A DNA stretch of 64,000 nt from Rugalucina vietnamica (taxonomy: Eukaryota > Mollusca > Bivalvia > Lucinida > Lucinidae): positions 31,658,721 through 31,722,720 of the forward strand of contig OZ024874.1 of assembly GCA_964017185.1 (NCBI GenBank). The letters run 5' to 3'. The notes beneath the pieces are model-generated. The model did not search any database, was not told the origin of the DNA, and saw only the letters and a list, made by a program, of their open reading frames with translations. Position numbers and translations under genes: made by a program. Of the stretch, positions 1 through 11,261 are shown piece after piece. Each line of letters begins with the position of its first letter. The stretch's first letter is position 1.

Positions 1-123
1 TTGAATGTTATGCGACAGTCTGCATGCTTAGTTTTTAACCCAATCATGGTTGATGACTATGCTGCCTTCTTTAATTGCACGCCGGTGGGTCAGGCGTCAG
101 ACTCTATGATGGCCCCGACATAA
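1..123 (+). pseudogene. C-terminal end of an unrecognised ORF, cut by the window edge
   Basis: The first frame is open from base 1 to a TAA at 121-123, giving 40 residues with no start in the window. I do not recognise the sequence. It precedes the integrase ORF by about 580 bases, so it may be the end of an upstream ORF of the same retroelement. It is too short to exclude a chance open frame. Confidence 0.25.
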
Positions 124-379
124 AGCTATTCATTTTAGTTGGTTGGGGCCGGAGCTTCTAGCCTGTTGCTTGGCCCACCGGGGTCCAACTGGTGTTTTTC
201 TTTTGCTCCGGAGTTAGTAGGTTATTCGGCGCCCAGGGATCTCCATCGTCGGGCAGCTTACTCAGTCTGTGAGTCCTGGTTTTTGATTCATCAGGATGTT
301 TATCATGATTTATTTGTTTGTTCTTGATGATTCATTTACTAGTTAGAGATTCACCACGAGGACCGAATAACTAACTAAA

Positions 380-770
380 TGTTATGAACCACTGCAGAAG
401 CTGAGGGTGAGGTTATGGCCATGTAAAACCGGTTTAAGCCCGCCAGTAACTTTGTGTTACTGATCGTTCCAAGTCGATACTTCTGTGGTGGTTCTTTTTG
501 TTTTATGTCTTGGTGTATAAAACTTTTTTGTGCTGTTGGCGCCTTATGTATGTTTTCATATTTTTAGTTAAGTTAAGGTAACTGAGTGGCCACCTATCGG
601 GAAAATAGCTGCTCATTCGGCTTACGATATGTTTCATGGTATAAGTGCCTGATTGTTAGTTTGGTTTTTTCCCACCTCGGTTTTTGGAGTGGGAATCTTT
701 TTCTGATTGCGCCTTTTCCTGATCTTTGCCTACTTGTACCTTTGTACGGTAGGCTATGAGGTAACTTTTT
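380..770 (+). repeat. About 380-bp dispersed repeat (R380), copy 1
   Basis: This stretch matches 43150-43530 in inverse orientation over nearly its full length. Its last 155 bases match 40617-40768, where the sequence runs into a 45-base poly(A). Shared blocks include GAGTGGCCACCTAT, CTCGGTTTTTG and GATTGCGCCTTTTCCTGA. It may be a retroelement LTR or untranslated region. Here its 3-prime part overlaps the first codons of the integrase ORF. Confidence 0.7.
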
Positions 771-2182
771 GTTATTCAAATGACCCAAGTGATGTAAAGG
801 TGCAATCTGTTGATACAGAGCCTGCTAAAAAGAGCTCAGAAAAGGGTACCAATTGTCCGAATCTGCAGCGTCTGCAACGAAACTGTCCAGACTTTCAAAC
901 CATTTACAAGTATAAGGTAACAGGTGAGGTGCCTGAGGATGAAAAACAGGCTAGAACTCTAGTAGCGGAGGCTTCACAGTTTGAAATACAAAATGGTCTT
1001 TTATATCACTTCTACACACCCAGATCAAGAGGAGTACCAAGGGAAGAAAGGTTAGTAAAACAATTAGCTGTACCAAGGATCATGCGAGATGACATACTCA
1101 GGTCATACCATGATTCCTTAGCTGGTGGAGGACACCAAGGTCATGAGCGAACTTTTGCGGCAATAAGACTGAAATATTATTGGCCGAAAATGTATGATCA
1201 GATAGGCAAATATGTACAATCATGTGAACTATGTCAACAGGTAAAGCGACCAGTGCATGCGAAACCACCGCCTCTTCAGCCATTACCTGTGGCTGATCTT
1301 TTCGGTCGATGGCACATTGACATACTAAGTGGCTTACCTACCACAAAGGATAAGTATAAGCATATACTGGTAGTTGTTGATTCTTACTCAAAATGGATGG
1401 AGGCACATCCTCTTAGGACACAAGAAGCAACTGAAGTAGCGGCTGTTCTATACCGAGAAGTCATTACTCGCTATGGAGCGCCGAGGACTTTGGTCTCGGA
1501 CCGTGGCCAAACCTTTATGTCAAAACTGACAGCAGCTATGTGTGAGCTTTTTCAAATTACAAGGCATTATTGCTCCAGTTACCACCCACAATCCAATAGT
1601 CATGTCGAAAGAGCTAACTCTATTATCCTGCAAGCTTTCAGGATCTATTGTAAGGATAAGCAAGATGACTGGCCCGAAATTTTGCCTTCAGTCATGATGG
1701 CGCACCGTATGACCCCGTGTACTCAATCGTCACAAGAGTCACCATTTTTCCTCCTTTTTGGCAGAGAAATGCATTTGCCAATTGATACTGCTCTCCTTCC
1801 TAAAGACAATTTAGCTCAGGATCACAAAATCCATCTAAATAATGTGCTGCGTCAACTTGAGACCACACGCAAAATTGCCACTGAAAACATTAAAGCTGCG
1901 CAGGTAAAATACAAGTACCAGTTTGACAAAAGGTCACAAGAGCCTAAATTTCAGCCAGCAGACAGAGTATGGCTGTACTGTACTAAGGTAGCTCCAGGTA
2001 AAGCTCCAAAGCTCCACAGAAAATGGGCAGGTCCGTATTACATTACACTGCTAGGTCCGAATCACACTTACAAGGTAAGAAACTGTGCAACAAATAAAGA
2101 GGTGAAATCACTGATCAATGGGGTTCGACTCAAACCATACTATGACCGTCATCAGAGAATAGGCCAACTAATCCTCCTGTAG
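707..2182 (+). CDS. Ty3/gypsy-type integrase (DDE recombinase) ORF
   Basis: The 491-residue product carries the retroviral/gypsy integrase layout. It has an HHCC zinc-binding region (H135, H143, C173, C176), then a DDE core with D205 (HIDIL), D265 (SDRGQTF) and E301 (HVERAN), with exactly 35 residues between the last two. A GPY module follows at 442-444. These proteins insert element DNA into chromosomes in the nucleus. No protease, reverse transcriptase or RNase H is visible upstream in the window, so this is a partial gypsy element, a Ginger-like DNA transposon (which uses the same integrase type), or a captured integrase gene. The start is uncertain because the first 20 or so codons lie inside repeat R380 and read like a chance signal peptide. 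The frame is intact with all catalytic residues, so the copy is young or under constraint. The chromodomain ORF starts 12 bases after the stop. Confidence 0.85.
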   Translation: MRLFLIFAYLYLCTVGYEVTFCYSNDPSDVKVQSVDTEPAKKSSEKGTNCPNLQRLQRNCPDFQTIYKYKVTGEVPEDEKQARTLVAEASQFEIQNGLLYHFYTPRSRGVPREERLVKQLAVPRIMRDDILRSYHDSLAGGGHQGHERTFAAIRLKYYWPKMYDQIGKYVQSCELCQQVKRPVHAKPPPLQPLPVADLFGRWHIDILSGLPTTKDKYKHILVVVDSYSKWMEAHPLRTQEATEVAAVLYREVITRYGAPRTLVSDRGQTFMSKLTAAMCELFQITRHYCSSYHPQSNSHVERANSIILQAFRIYCKDKQDDWPEILPSVMMAHRMTPCTQSSQESPFFLLFGREMHLPIDTALLPKDNLAQDHKIHLNNVLRQLETTRKIATENIKAAQVKYKYQFDKRSQEPKFQPADRVWLYCTKVAPGKAPKLHRKWAGPYYITLLGPNHTYKVRNCATNKEVKSLINGVRLKPYYDRHQRIGQLILL

Positions 2183-2193
2183 GTTTCGAAAAC

Positions 2194-3654
2194 ATGGAAG
2201 AAGAGTTAAATGCTGAAGAAATAGCAGATCAGGTTCCACAGCAGGTAGAAAATAGGGTACAGTTAGAGCAAAATAGGGTACAGTTAGATCAACACAGAGC
2301 CCAAGATGGGGCAGGTACAGGTAATAATAGAGAACAACAAAATCAGGCTCAGAAAGGAGCAAATACAGGCAAAAACAGAAATCAGGTACAGAAAAATGTA
2401 GAAAATAGAGTACAAAACAGAGAGGCTCAGAGGAAGCCAGATACAAAACAAAGTGGTGAAACAGTGAAAACAAAGGAGAATACAAAGAAATGTGGTACAA
2501 AGAAAAGTCAGTTACAAAGTAAACAAAACAGTGTTAAGCAAACAAATCAAGAAAATGTGCACAGTGAAAATGGTAGAATAAATACAGAGACTCAGGATAA
2601 GTCTAGAACATACAAAGGTAAAGGTAAGAAACATTTAGGGAAAAAGGATGAGTTGCAGCAAAGGCAATCATCAGAGTCACAGACTGGTCCAAGAGAGGTA
2701 AGACAGTCTGGTTCTCAGCCGACTAGGGCTCCTGAACCACTTCCAGGTGGGTCGCATGAAACAGATGAATCTGTTTCACACCGTGAAAAGCTGGACGGTC
2801 AGGTAAGAGACGAGGCAGTAAGTCATAAAATGTTTTCCGTCGAAAACATAGACAGGCTCCTCTCATCCCGCAGAAGTAATGGTATTCTTTATTACCGAGT
2901 AAAATGGAAGCAGCCAGGTTCTGGATCCACCTGGGAATATGCTTCTTCCATTCCTCAGGTGCTGATTAGGGAATTCCATGCTTCTCGCACTATGTCAGGC
3001 AAGAAGAGAAGGCGTCCCTTGAAAGGTAAACATAAGTTCTTTGAGAGAACAGAGAATTCAGGTGAAAATCAAGGTACAATGAGTAAAGGTGAGAAACAAG
3101 AGAAAAATAAAACAAACCAACAGGAATCACAAAATCAGGGAAATGAAATTTCAGAAAATAGTGTGTCGTCTGCATCTACAACAGTAAAATCAAAAGAAAA
3201 CAAACAAGAAAATATGATAGCAAACAAAAAAATAGTAGGGGTTAAGATCTTCAATAACAAACCATATTATATAGTGCAAAATCAGGAGCCAGAATGTCTG
3301 TCAGTGGGTATGATCCATTATGAAGCTATGGAATTCATAACCAAGCTTGCTATAAGAAATAAAGAAATTCTTAAGGAACAGGACATCCAATGTATTCAAA
3401 ACAAAGGTGTGCCTCAGCCATTTGAACCAGTTGAAACCTGTTTAACAAACAGAGTTTATGAAATTAGAATGGGTAAAGATGGATCTTATGAATTCCTCAT
3501 GACATGGCGCAAGCCAGAACTTCCTCCAATATGGCAATCATTTGATGGGTTGTCTAATGGTAGTAGATATATGTTAATTGAGGACCTTAGGGATGACTAT
3601 TATAAAGCTATAGGCAAATTCAAATATAAGGCATTAAACAGTATACAAAGTTAA
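2194..3654 (+). CDS. Chromodomain protein with N/Q-rich N-terminus, partner of the integrase ORF
   Basis: The 486-residue ORF starts 12 bases after the integrase stop, in a different frame. Residues 1-130 are low-complexity, rich in N, Q, E and K, with repeated ENRVQ/QNRVQ blocks. Residues 214-263 form a recognisable chromodomain (FSVENIDRLL, then YYRVKWK and STWEYA; likely cage residues Y233/Y234, W238 and W247). A basic KKRRR stretch follows at 270-274. Residues 345-380 and 418-466 look like further degenerate chromo-like folds (VYEIRMGKDGSYEFLMTW). In chromoviral gypsy elements a chromodomain is normally fused to the integrase C-terminus and targets insertion to methylated histones. Here it is a separate ORF, through either a frameshift signal or an ancestral split. 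It is intact over its whole length. Confidence 0.75.
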   Translation: MEEELNAEEIADQVPQQVENRVQLEQNRVQLDQHRAQDGAGTGNNREQQNQAQKGANTGKNRNQVQKNVENRVQNREAQRKPDTKQSGETVKTKENTKKCGTKKSQLQSKQNSVKQTNQENVHSENGRINTETQDKSRTYKGKGKKHLGKKDELQQRQSSESQTGPREVRQSGSQPTRAPEPLPGGSHETDESVSHREKLDGQVRDEAVSHKMFSVENIDRLLSSRRSNGILYYRVKWKQPGSGSTWEYASSIPQVLIREFHASRTMSGKKRRRPLKGKHKFFERTENSGENQGTMSKGEKQEKNKTNQQESQNQGNEISENSVSSASTTVKSKENKQENMIANKKIVGVKIFNNKPYYIVQNQEPECLSVGMIHYEAMEFITKLAIRNKEILKEQDIQCIQNKGVPQPFEPVETCLTNRVYEIRMGKDGSYEFLMTWRKPELPPIWQSFDGLSNGSRYMLIEDLRDDYYKAIGKFKYKALNSIQS

Positions 3655-5846
3655 AATTTTACCGACAGAAAACAGATTTTTCTTAAAGAAAATGGAACGA
3701 AGCATAAGGTTGATACAGTAACTCATTCAGTTCTTCATGACAAGTTCTGGTCATCTTGGAGTTTGGTAAGGCATAAAATTTTTGTCTGTATACACCATAC
3801 ATGTACACAGATGTTCTATAGTGCTAGAGCTTAGTATGGACGCATGTTAAGCCAACCCTGCCTTAACAAATTCTGACAGCAAAATTCATATACAAGTATT
3901 TCAAAGAAAAACAATGAAGCAGTCAAGTAACTGCATTTTTGGCCATTACTAATCTTTCTGTTCAAGTTTCAGAGCTGAGGGATCATAGCTGCAGAACAAA
4001 CAGTCAGGACCACAACAAGACTACGGCCACAAACAACTACCATGGACCCTACAGCCTGGAAGATCAGTGACAATTTACAGGGACAATTCAGAGGATAAAA
4101 ATTCAAACAAGAGGGATAATGAACTATGATGCAGACGCACATTTCAATTTGCAAATTATTTCAACATCAATTTCTTCTCAATTCATTTCAATTGCTCGAG
4201 CATGTACATAGATATCGCCATTATAATTGTGTTTATACATATGTGTGTTTTGTGTATATAGTCATAATAATCAGAAAATACAACAAAAAAAAAATGAACA
4301 GTGCAAAAAAGCAGGTTAGTTTGGGGACAAACTAAATGGACCGCGGGGGAATATGTCACCAGTGAAAATTTTGGTACATTTGCTTTATGCATAAAAATAC
4401 ATACAGGTAGTAAGTAAGAATAGTAAGAACATTGCAAATAAATTCAAGTACAAAATGTGAGAAAGGTTTTTCAATTTTTATGTGGGATGTAAATAGATAA
4501 TGGATGGATGGTATGAAAGGATATTTTTCAACAGAAATAAGATAAAAATTTCATAGTTTTTGAATTTAGGAATTTTACATTTCTCAAGATTTCTGTTCAT
4601 CAAATGCATTTTGGCAGTTTGATAAAATTGTGTTCACAAGGAAATGGGACAGCTTTGAAGGTTTAACAAGTTATCACCATATAAGTAATTAAGCTCTTTT
4701 GGCAGATAGGTTGAGCTTGGATAACACTTTGAAACTTTTAGCACTTTTTAACAAACAAAACATAGGGTGCTTAACTTAGGTAACTCATGTGATAATTGGC
4801 TTCTAGCAAAATGCTTAGACAATGAAATTGCTGATTGGAACTCAGGAAAGGGAGATTATTTGAAAGAGCAGATTATTTTGTATTTTTGACAATTTGGCTT
4901 AATTTACTCTAAGGGACAGTTTGGCACCTTGAGATGGAATTTAGTACAAGGAATTTCATTGGTTTTTGCAAAAATGTTTAGGATTGGTCAAATGTAAGGA
5001 AACAATTTATTGGTTGATCTAAAAGGGAGAAATTTTGGAAACACAAATTTTTAGTTTTTGGAAAATCACTTCTGATCTGGATATGAAACTGAGAACATGT
5101 GATTTTGCAATGTAGACTCTGCATAGACCATTTGACATTTATTGGCTTTGTGCAAAGACTTCCAAATCTTTGTAAAATCTTAAGTTGCAGTTTTAATGTG
5201 ATGTGCTAAGAAGGACTTGTACAAAATAATAAATATTAGGACAATAATAAGGAGTGTAATAACAATTAAATGTAAATCTGGAACAAGGGAAACAGCAGTT
5301 GAATTTAGAAACACAGAACTTTACATTTTACAATTAAGGGCACAGATGAACAGTAGTTTTGGAAAATCATATGCTGGTGACATCAGGTTTAGGACAATAC
5401 AAATTGAAGTATTTCGCGTAACAACAGGAACATTTTGGAAATTCATAGTGTAAGACTTCAGGAACAGAAAGTGACAAAAAGTGCAGTGTGTTTAGGACAA
5501 TTTTAGGACATTGTGAAAAAGTGATTTAGGAACAATTTAAGACATTGAACAAGTGAATAAATCTGCATCAATCGCGTTTTTACATTGTAGAAAATAATAA
5601 TTAAAATTTAGAAAACTACATATCTATCTTGAAGTTTTATTTCTGCGATTAGGCTATAGGCCAGAGACATTTAAACTGTTCACATGGTGGTCGTTAAGCT
5701 TCAGTGTACATTAGGGTCCTGTGTGCTACCAAACAGCTTGAGCTCAATTCCCCAAATCTGCCAAGCGAGTGCATTCACACAGTGACCTCGAAACGACATT
5801 AGGCTATTACAAATAAGCCATATAGCAGCGACCACTTCGCCCTGTA
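3655..5846. other. Unassigned AT-rich stretch after the chromodomain ORF
   Basis: I see no coding similarity here. Short ORFs of 60-84 codons are low-complexity chance frames. A G-rich run followed by ATATGTCACC near 4340-4357 resembles a polypurine tract and LTR start, but no matching 5-prime LTR is in the window. The stretch may be the 3-prime untranslated part of the integrase/chromodomain element. Confidence 0.3.
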
Positions 5847-6709
5847 CCTGTCAACTTTTTGAAATTTCAAAGAGTGAGATTGCGCGCGACAACCCTAAAG
5901 TGACGAGTTTTTGCGCGTATTTATCGCGCGTTATGATTTTACCACAACTTTTAGGAGTGAGATTTTTTAGTTAAAAATCAAGAACTTGGTCATGATCACA
6001 GAAATTAGCAATAGTTACAAAACTTTCATATCAACTGGTATATGTTTACACTATTTAACATTTATCATGTTTACCATCCTGAGATTTTTTTTTTTTTTCC
6101 AAAATCATGTGCCACTGAGTTTTTTTTTTGCAAAAAAATCGCGTTTTCACTACTTTTCAGGCTTCAAAATACACTAAGTTGCATTTTCCAAAAAGCTAAT
6201 ACTTGCTTTGGGGGAGCGATACAAGTCCGAAAATCACTACGTTTTGTGTATAAACTGCATTAAATCCATCAATGAGTCACCATTTCAGCATTCAACAGGT
6301 CTGTAATAGCGATTTCTTACCAAAATCCCGGTTCAAATGTGTTTTCTATGCTTTAAAAGCAAAAAAAAAACATCGATCATTACACAGCATGTACAAAATA
6401 ATGAAATATACACAGCATAAATCCATTGGGTTGCTTCAGTCATTTCCATTCAGTGGGTATTGGAATTCCGCGTATCTAAAAATAGTCACAATTCAGGTAT
6501 TTTTATCTCGCGAGCGCGTGACTCGCTAAATTAAGAAACTCGCCAGAGGGCGCAGTTTCACAATCATAAACAAAAATGGCGGATGGAAATTCCAAGCGTG
6601 AGGTCGCTGAAAAATCGTGTTTTTTAGCGATTTTAGACAATTCGTGCGTGTGATGAATTCCTGGACTCGAATTCGTGTCAAACACGATTGATTCGTGAGT
6701 GTTGACAGG
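5847..6709. mobile_element. Candidate Tc1/mariner-type non-autonomous element
   Basis: The stretch begins CCTGTCAAC and ends GTTGACAGG, and both ends are flanked by TA (5845-5846 and 6710-6711), as for Tc1/mariner elements. The obvious inverted match is only about 9-10 bases, then becomes imperfect. No transposase ORF is present. Confidence 0.4.
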
Positions 6710-6736
6710 TATGCCTGTGACAAATACCTGAATAGA

Positions 6737-6830
6737 ATATGTCCTAGATCTTGACCTCTAGCCCCACCCTGGTCATGGACCTAGAGTCTGATGGCATAGG
6801 AACAAAGCAAACCTTATAAGTCTTGGTACC
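6737..6830 (+). repeat. Dispersed repeat, partner at 36200-36290
   Basis: Both copies contain ATGTCCTAGATCTTGACCTC and, after a variable middle, CATAGGAACAAAG. They are in the same orientation about 29.5 kb apart. Origin unknown. Confidence 0.6.
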
Positions 6831-7650
6831 AAGTCCAGATACTTTCAAAGCACTATAACATTCCCAATTTTGATTATAATCAATGATTGGAGTCATGTCT
6901 GATTATTTTCGATGATCGATTATGAAAATTCCATAAGCACAGTAGATAATCACGTGACTTGCGGACAGTCCGCCTAATCGGAACTCGCTACACTGTCCGG
7001 TCCAATCATAACGTGGATCGCAATATTGCCCTAAACACCTCAAGGTGAGTTATACACATATTTTCGATTTTTCCACTATACACATTGCATAAAATTATTA
7101 AAACGACCTACACATTAAAAGAGGCTGGTACGAAAAGCAGTTGTACAAAATCTGACAGGTAATTTCCTTTTCTATGAGCCATACGACACCAAAATATATC
7201 GGGAAAATCACCGGCTCCCGAGAAAAATATTGCCCGATCAGTGTCAACATTTCTGTCTATTTTCCTAATAATGTGAAGTCAAAGAGTTTTCGCGAGGAAT
7301 TTGTGTACATCAATCTATTTTCTATTACAAACCACATGGGTTTGGGTCAAATCTTTCGAAAAAAGCGTTTTTCAAGGCTATTATTGCTACGCAGTGTTTG
7401 CCACATGACTGACCGCAATATTGCAACTGTACGGAATCAAATATTGCTCGCGTCGAGATTTGGACTGTCCGCAATATTGCGCATAAAAAAATACACAGAG
7501 AAGCCACGTTATGAGATGTAAATTGAGATAATGAAAGATTCCAAAGCCTACCCATGTAGTATAGAGATTATTGATGCTAAAAATTTCTTTCTCCCACAGT
7601 TCTAACTACCCTCTCCAGTGATCTCAGTTAAGACCGTCGAGGCGTTTTCA

Positions 7651-7916
7651 TTACAAAAACATGCCCATGAAGTATATAGAGATTTTGTCAGAAGCAAACA
7701 TTTGAAAATTTCATTGAAACATTTTGATATTTTTAATATTGCCACTCAAAACATACATTGTGGGTACACGTTAGAACCGCCTCGTTCTAACGAGTACCCA
7801 AAATATATGTTTTGGAACAAAAATAAGAAAAATAGGCATACCCCTGCATACCCCTGTTTTGCTATATAAAAGTGCGGTTCAAGGGGGTATACATGCCACG
7901 GACATGTAATCCTGAT
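7651..7916 (-). mobile_element. MITE2 copy with central palindrome, nested in the CACAGTA element
   Basis: The reverse complement aligns almost end to end with 13127-13402. Both have imperfect TIRs (AATCAGG...ACATG at one end and CATG...GTTTTTGTAA at the other), a GGGGTATAC-rich part, and a central palindrome built on GTTAGAACCGCCTCG flanked by GGGTAC. No ORF. Confidence 0.7.
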
Positions 7917-8009
7917 GCTTAATTGAGATTTGTGGTACAAAGGTAATGTGTTTGTCTGCTTTTTGTAATTAGTTTTATTGGCGCATCCCGAATGTTTCAT
8001 TTCCTTTTT

Positions 8010-8085
8010 ACTAGCTAAATATAGCCAGTCTCCACGCCTGAGGTGATGGTCAGAAAATGATCTATTCAGTTATTATTCACTTTTT
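8010..8085 (+). repeat. Degenerate LINE 3-prime tail
   Basis: CACGCCTGAGGTGATGGTC...CAGAAAATGATCTATTCAGT is a diverged copy of the tail found at 50930-50970, 45120-45165 and 10840-10880. Only the tail remains. Confidence 0.5.
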
Positions 8086-8162
8086 CATAATTTTCAGGAT
8101 TATTTCACTCATGTCGAGAAGAGCCAATATGCAGTTGGCGAAAATGGAATTACCCCGAGAAA

Positions 8163-8331
8163 ACTACTGAGCTACCGAGCCACACGATCGACCGGTTACA
8201 AACTGGTCCCCACACATTGGCCACCAAATGTCACAGGGGCGGAAAAAGAATGTGGCCCGATCGGGACTCGAACCCAGGGTCTTTCGCTTACCGTGCGTGC
8301 ACTCTACCACTGAGCTACCGAGCCACACGAA
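8163..8331 (-). repeat. tRNA-derived SINE, truncated dimer
   Basis: On the minus strand 8326-8260 reads as a tRNA-like head: D-arm GCTCAGTGGTAGAGTGC (A box) and GGTTCGAGTCC (B box). It is followed by a body containing TTTTTCCGCCCCTGTGACA and then by the start of a second head (8201-8163). The same unit occurs at 11262-11602. The anticodon stem is damaged here (GCACGCACGG...), so it is not a functional tRNA. Confidence 0.65.
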
Positions 8332-8904
8332 ACCGGTGCTCATCTTTAACACTTTAACCATTTTCATGTTTTTACATTACCACATAACGTTGGGTATAGT
8401 CAAGTGATAGCTTGTTGGGAGAGAATCAATTCATTTTAAGGGAGTGGGGTTGTGCGCCTATGGGAAAGTACACACACTTCCATGATGGTAAATGATCTTT
8501 CTTGTACAATTTATTTATAGCAAGTATCTACATTTTTTATATAAAGCCTAAATGAACTTATACAACCGGAGTGTGGTTCATTGTTCCAGAAATACATTGC
8601 GTTACGACAGGACGTCATATAATGAACTTAGAAGTAGTGACGTCAAAAGTCGTGGCTCTCATCGATGTGATTGGATGTTGTTAGCGCCATTATGTCATTG
8701 ATGCCGTGCCGTTGTTTGAAGAAAAATTGTGTGTAAATTTTCTATTTGCATGTACATGTGATCGTCTCGGTATATTTTTCAACAATAGACTGAAATGAAT
8801 GTAGGTATAAACAAATTCTTCCTTTGATTACTGTTCATAACACTCCTTTGGCAGTCTCGGCGGACGCTGATTTCATTGTCGCTCTTAATTTATTCGATCA
8901 TCCG

Positions 8905-9020
8905 CTGTGGCCTGGTCACTGGGTGTGTTAGAGCACATGTGAGACAAGCCAAGCTCTGCATGCGGTTGTGTCTGGTGATTTTTCTCAGGATATTCACGTT
9001 TTCGCCCCTTCTATTTATTG
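8905..9020 (+). repeat. Fragment of a second tRNA-derived SINE
   Basis: GGGTGTGTTAGAGCACATGTGAGACAAGCCAAG and the following TTTTTCTCAGG and GTTTTCGCCC blocks match the body of the SINE at 55075-55310. The head and 3-prime tail are missing. Confidence 0.55.
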
Positions 9021-9750
9021 CCTCGTCTTGACATGAATGAAATAACATATTGAATGCACTGGGGCTTTAACTGAGAAGAAAAAACCCTCAAAACACTCGT
9101 GCCAGCCTGAACATTAAGGCAGCAATTGTATAATGTCGAAAGCTTTGAGGTCTAACCCTGTTTTTAACGCAAACTAGAATATGAGCTTTAATGGCTATAT
9201 TGAGGACAGTAATAAAATGCAATGGCTATATTGCGGTCAGTAGAAAAATACATACGAGCAATATTGCGTACAGTAGTCATCCACAGGGTGTGATTACATT
9301 TTTGATGCAAAATCAAAAATATCTTGTGGTTTCTGTTAAACCGTGGTTGGAAAGGGAAGGGACATATGCTAGTTTGTAACCACCCATCAAGAATGCCTTA
9401 AATATCCGTGTAGTATTGATTTTATTCACCATTTCACACAGATGTGTTGGATCATTATGTCAGAATTGAAATGATCGAGTTGCAGATTTTTCAGTTTCAT
9501 TTTACAGTGTAGGTGGCCGGGATGCATTCTGTTGCCGTGGGCTTCAAGCAAAAATACTCACATTATGGCACACGGTTTGATTTCGAGCAAAAATACGAAT
9601 AAAAATAAGAAAATTGACAAAGTGAAACGGTCACTCACCTTGAGGTGTTTATGCCAATATTGCGATCCTCGTTATGATTGGGTCGGACAGTGTAGCGAGT
9701 TCCGATTAAGCGGACTGTCCGCAAGTCACGTGATTATCTACTGTGATAAG

Positions 9751-10262
9751 GCATTGTACAACACTAGATTAAGGTGACCTAAGTCACTGCTCGAGTCCTA
9801 AGACCATGCATCCTTTCCTGACTGAAGGGACAAATGTTGCAATGGAATAGATCTGTAACAAAGATCTTTGGCACTAATTAGGCCACATAAAAAAAATAAA
9901 AATTGTAATTTTAGCACAAATCCTTCCAGAAAAATCGCTGCTATCGTACTCCATTTTTTTGGAGTTTGCATTCATTTTTTCTTCTTCGGATATTGTCAGT
10001 TTGAATCAATGCGAAATTCACAATTCAGACAGATAACATAAAATATATTTATAACTAGGAAAAGTGTCTTAAGAGGCACGTATACCCCCGGCTGGTAGCC
10101 ATCAAGCCCCACTCCCTACCCCCTACCCATACAACCCAGCACATGCTCACCCCTGACATTGAACCTCAAATCCCCAATGAAAGACAGTACCCAATGTGAT
10201 GTTTTCCTATTATCATGAATAGGCTTTTCAAAAATGGTTGTAATTCATGCGAACAAGCATCA
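9751..10262. repeat. Mostly unassigned; dispersed repeat at 10075-10215
   Basis: Bases 10075-10215 (GAGGCACGTATACCCCCGGC, then CTGACATTGAACCTCAA and AAAGACAGTACCC) match 34768-34915 in the same orientation. Nothing else is recognisable in this stretch. Confidence 0.5.
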
Positions 10263-10880
10263 ATCTTGTGCATGACAAGCACTCAGCTCGAGTATGAAGC
10301 CCCTATTTCATCATTCTAGGCATCCCTATAATGACACTCACAGAGACAGAAAAGTGGAGAAAATGCAGAGGATAGTAGCCAGAAGGGTCTGCAGGTGATG
10401 GCATAATACCAGTGGCTTGATGGCATGCTTGATGAACTTGAGTGGCCATCCCTGGAGGACTGCAGGCGTAAGTCTTCCTTAACTTTCTTTCACAAGATTT
10501 ACTCCATTTACTCCGGTGTCTCTTGACAAAGATAAATATCTGACCTCGGCACCCAAACTTAAATATACCAGGACATCTCATGATTCACAGTACACAAGAT
10601 ACATGTCCTATAGTGATGCCCTGAAAAATTCGTTCTTCCCAAGGACCATTGTGGAATAGTCTTCCTTCGTCAGTGGTTGCATCTAAGACCACAGAAGAAT
10701 CAAGGCTAACCGGTCCCGAGGTATACATTTTAGTATGCCTCTGTTCAGCTTCTTGTAAAAAGTTTTAATGGCCTGTCTGGAATGTTTTTCCCCCTCTTGC
10801 TAAATTCAAAATTTAACCAACCACCCCACACCTGAGGTGATGATCAGAAACTGATCGACTCAGTATCTGAAGAAAAAAAA
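10262..10880 (+). pseudogene. LINE 3-prime fragment (RT C-terminus and tail)
   Basis: The sequence aligns with 50370-50970 of the larger LINE. In broken frames it encodes QLEYEAP-like, DELEWPSLEDCR, then DALKNSFFPRTI and SLPSSV pieces. It ends in CACCTGAGGTGATGATCAG and a CTCAGTATCTGAAG tail. Stops and frameshifts make it a dead copy. Confidence 0.8.
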
Positions 10881-11261
10881 ACGGTTCAGTCAGGCAGAAG
10901 TTCAGACTCTGTCTAAACAAGGGTCCTTCAAGGTCTCACAAACTTTAATGAACACTGAGTGACTGAAACTGAATGTGGTTGATAACATTCTCTAGATATG
11001 CTCCACCCTCCAGTATGGTCATTCACAATGGCTCAGTTTAGTGAAGCTTTGAGCCGGGTGATGCATGCATCCCCTTAATCATCTGATTCTTTTTAGCTTT
11101 CTCTTCTTTCACCGTACAAGCTCAATTCACCTACTTGTTCAGTCTATTTTCAGCTTACCCCCTTTAGCACTTGGTAATACCGAACTACCTTCTGAAGTCC
11201 TCATTGGAGGTTAGGAAATGGAAGAAAGAAATATGGAAAATTTATTGTCGTGCATCCGCGT

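Larger units (their letters stand above)
6938..9745. mobile_element. 2.8-kb DNA transposon with 113-bp TIRs starting CACAGTA; Transib-like, non-autonomous
   Basis: The left end (6938-7050) and the reverse complement of the right end (9633-9745) match over 113 bases with only a few differences. Both begin CACAGTAGATAATCACGTGA. The 5-bp direct repeat ATAAG flanks the element (6933-6937 and 9746-9750). A 5-bp duplication and a CAC(A/T)RTG-like start are the signature of the Transib superfamily, the relatives of RAG1. The palindrome GCAATATTGC recurs many times in both subterminal regions (about 7018-7490 and 9195-9660) and could be transposase-binding sites. I see no transposase; the longest ORF (115 codons at 7174) is not recognisable. 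A MITE2 copy (7651-7916), a LINE tail and a SINE are nested inside. Confidence 0.7.

Noticed and set aside
4126..5453. Several 60-84-codon ORFs after the chromodomain gene
   Set aside because: Low-complexity, AT-driven frames with no motif and no support from a second copy.
7174..7521. 115-codon ORF inside the CACAGTA element as its transposase
   Set aside because: Too short, with no DDE-type motif, and it runs across the GCAATATTGC subterminal repeats.
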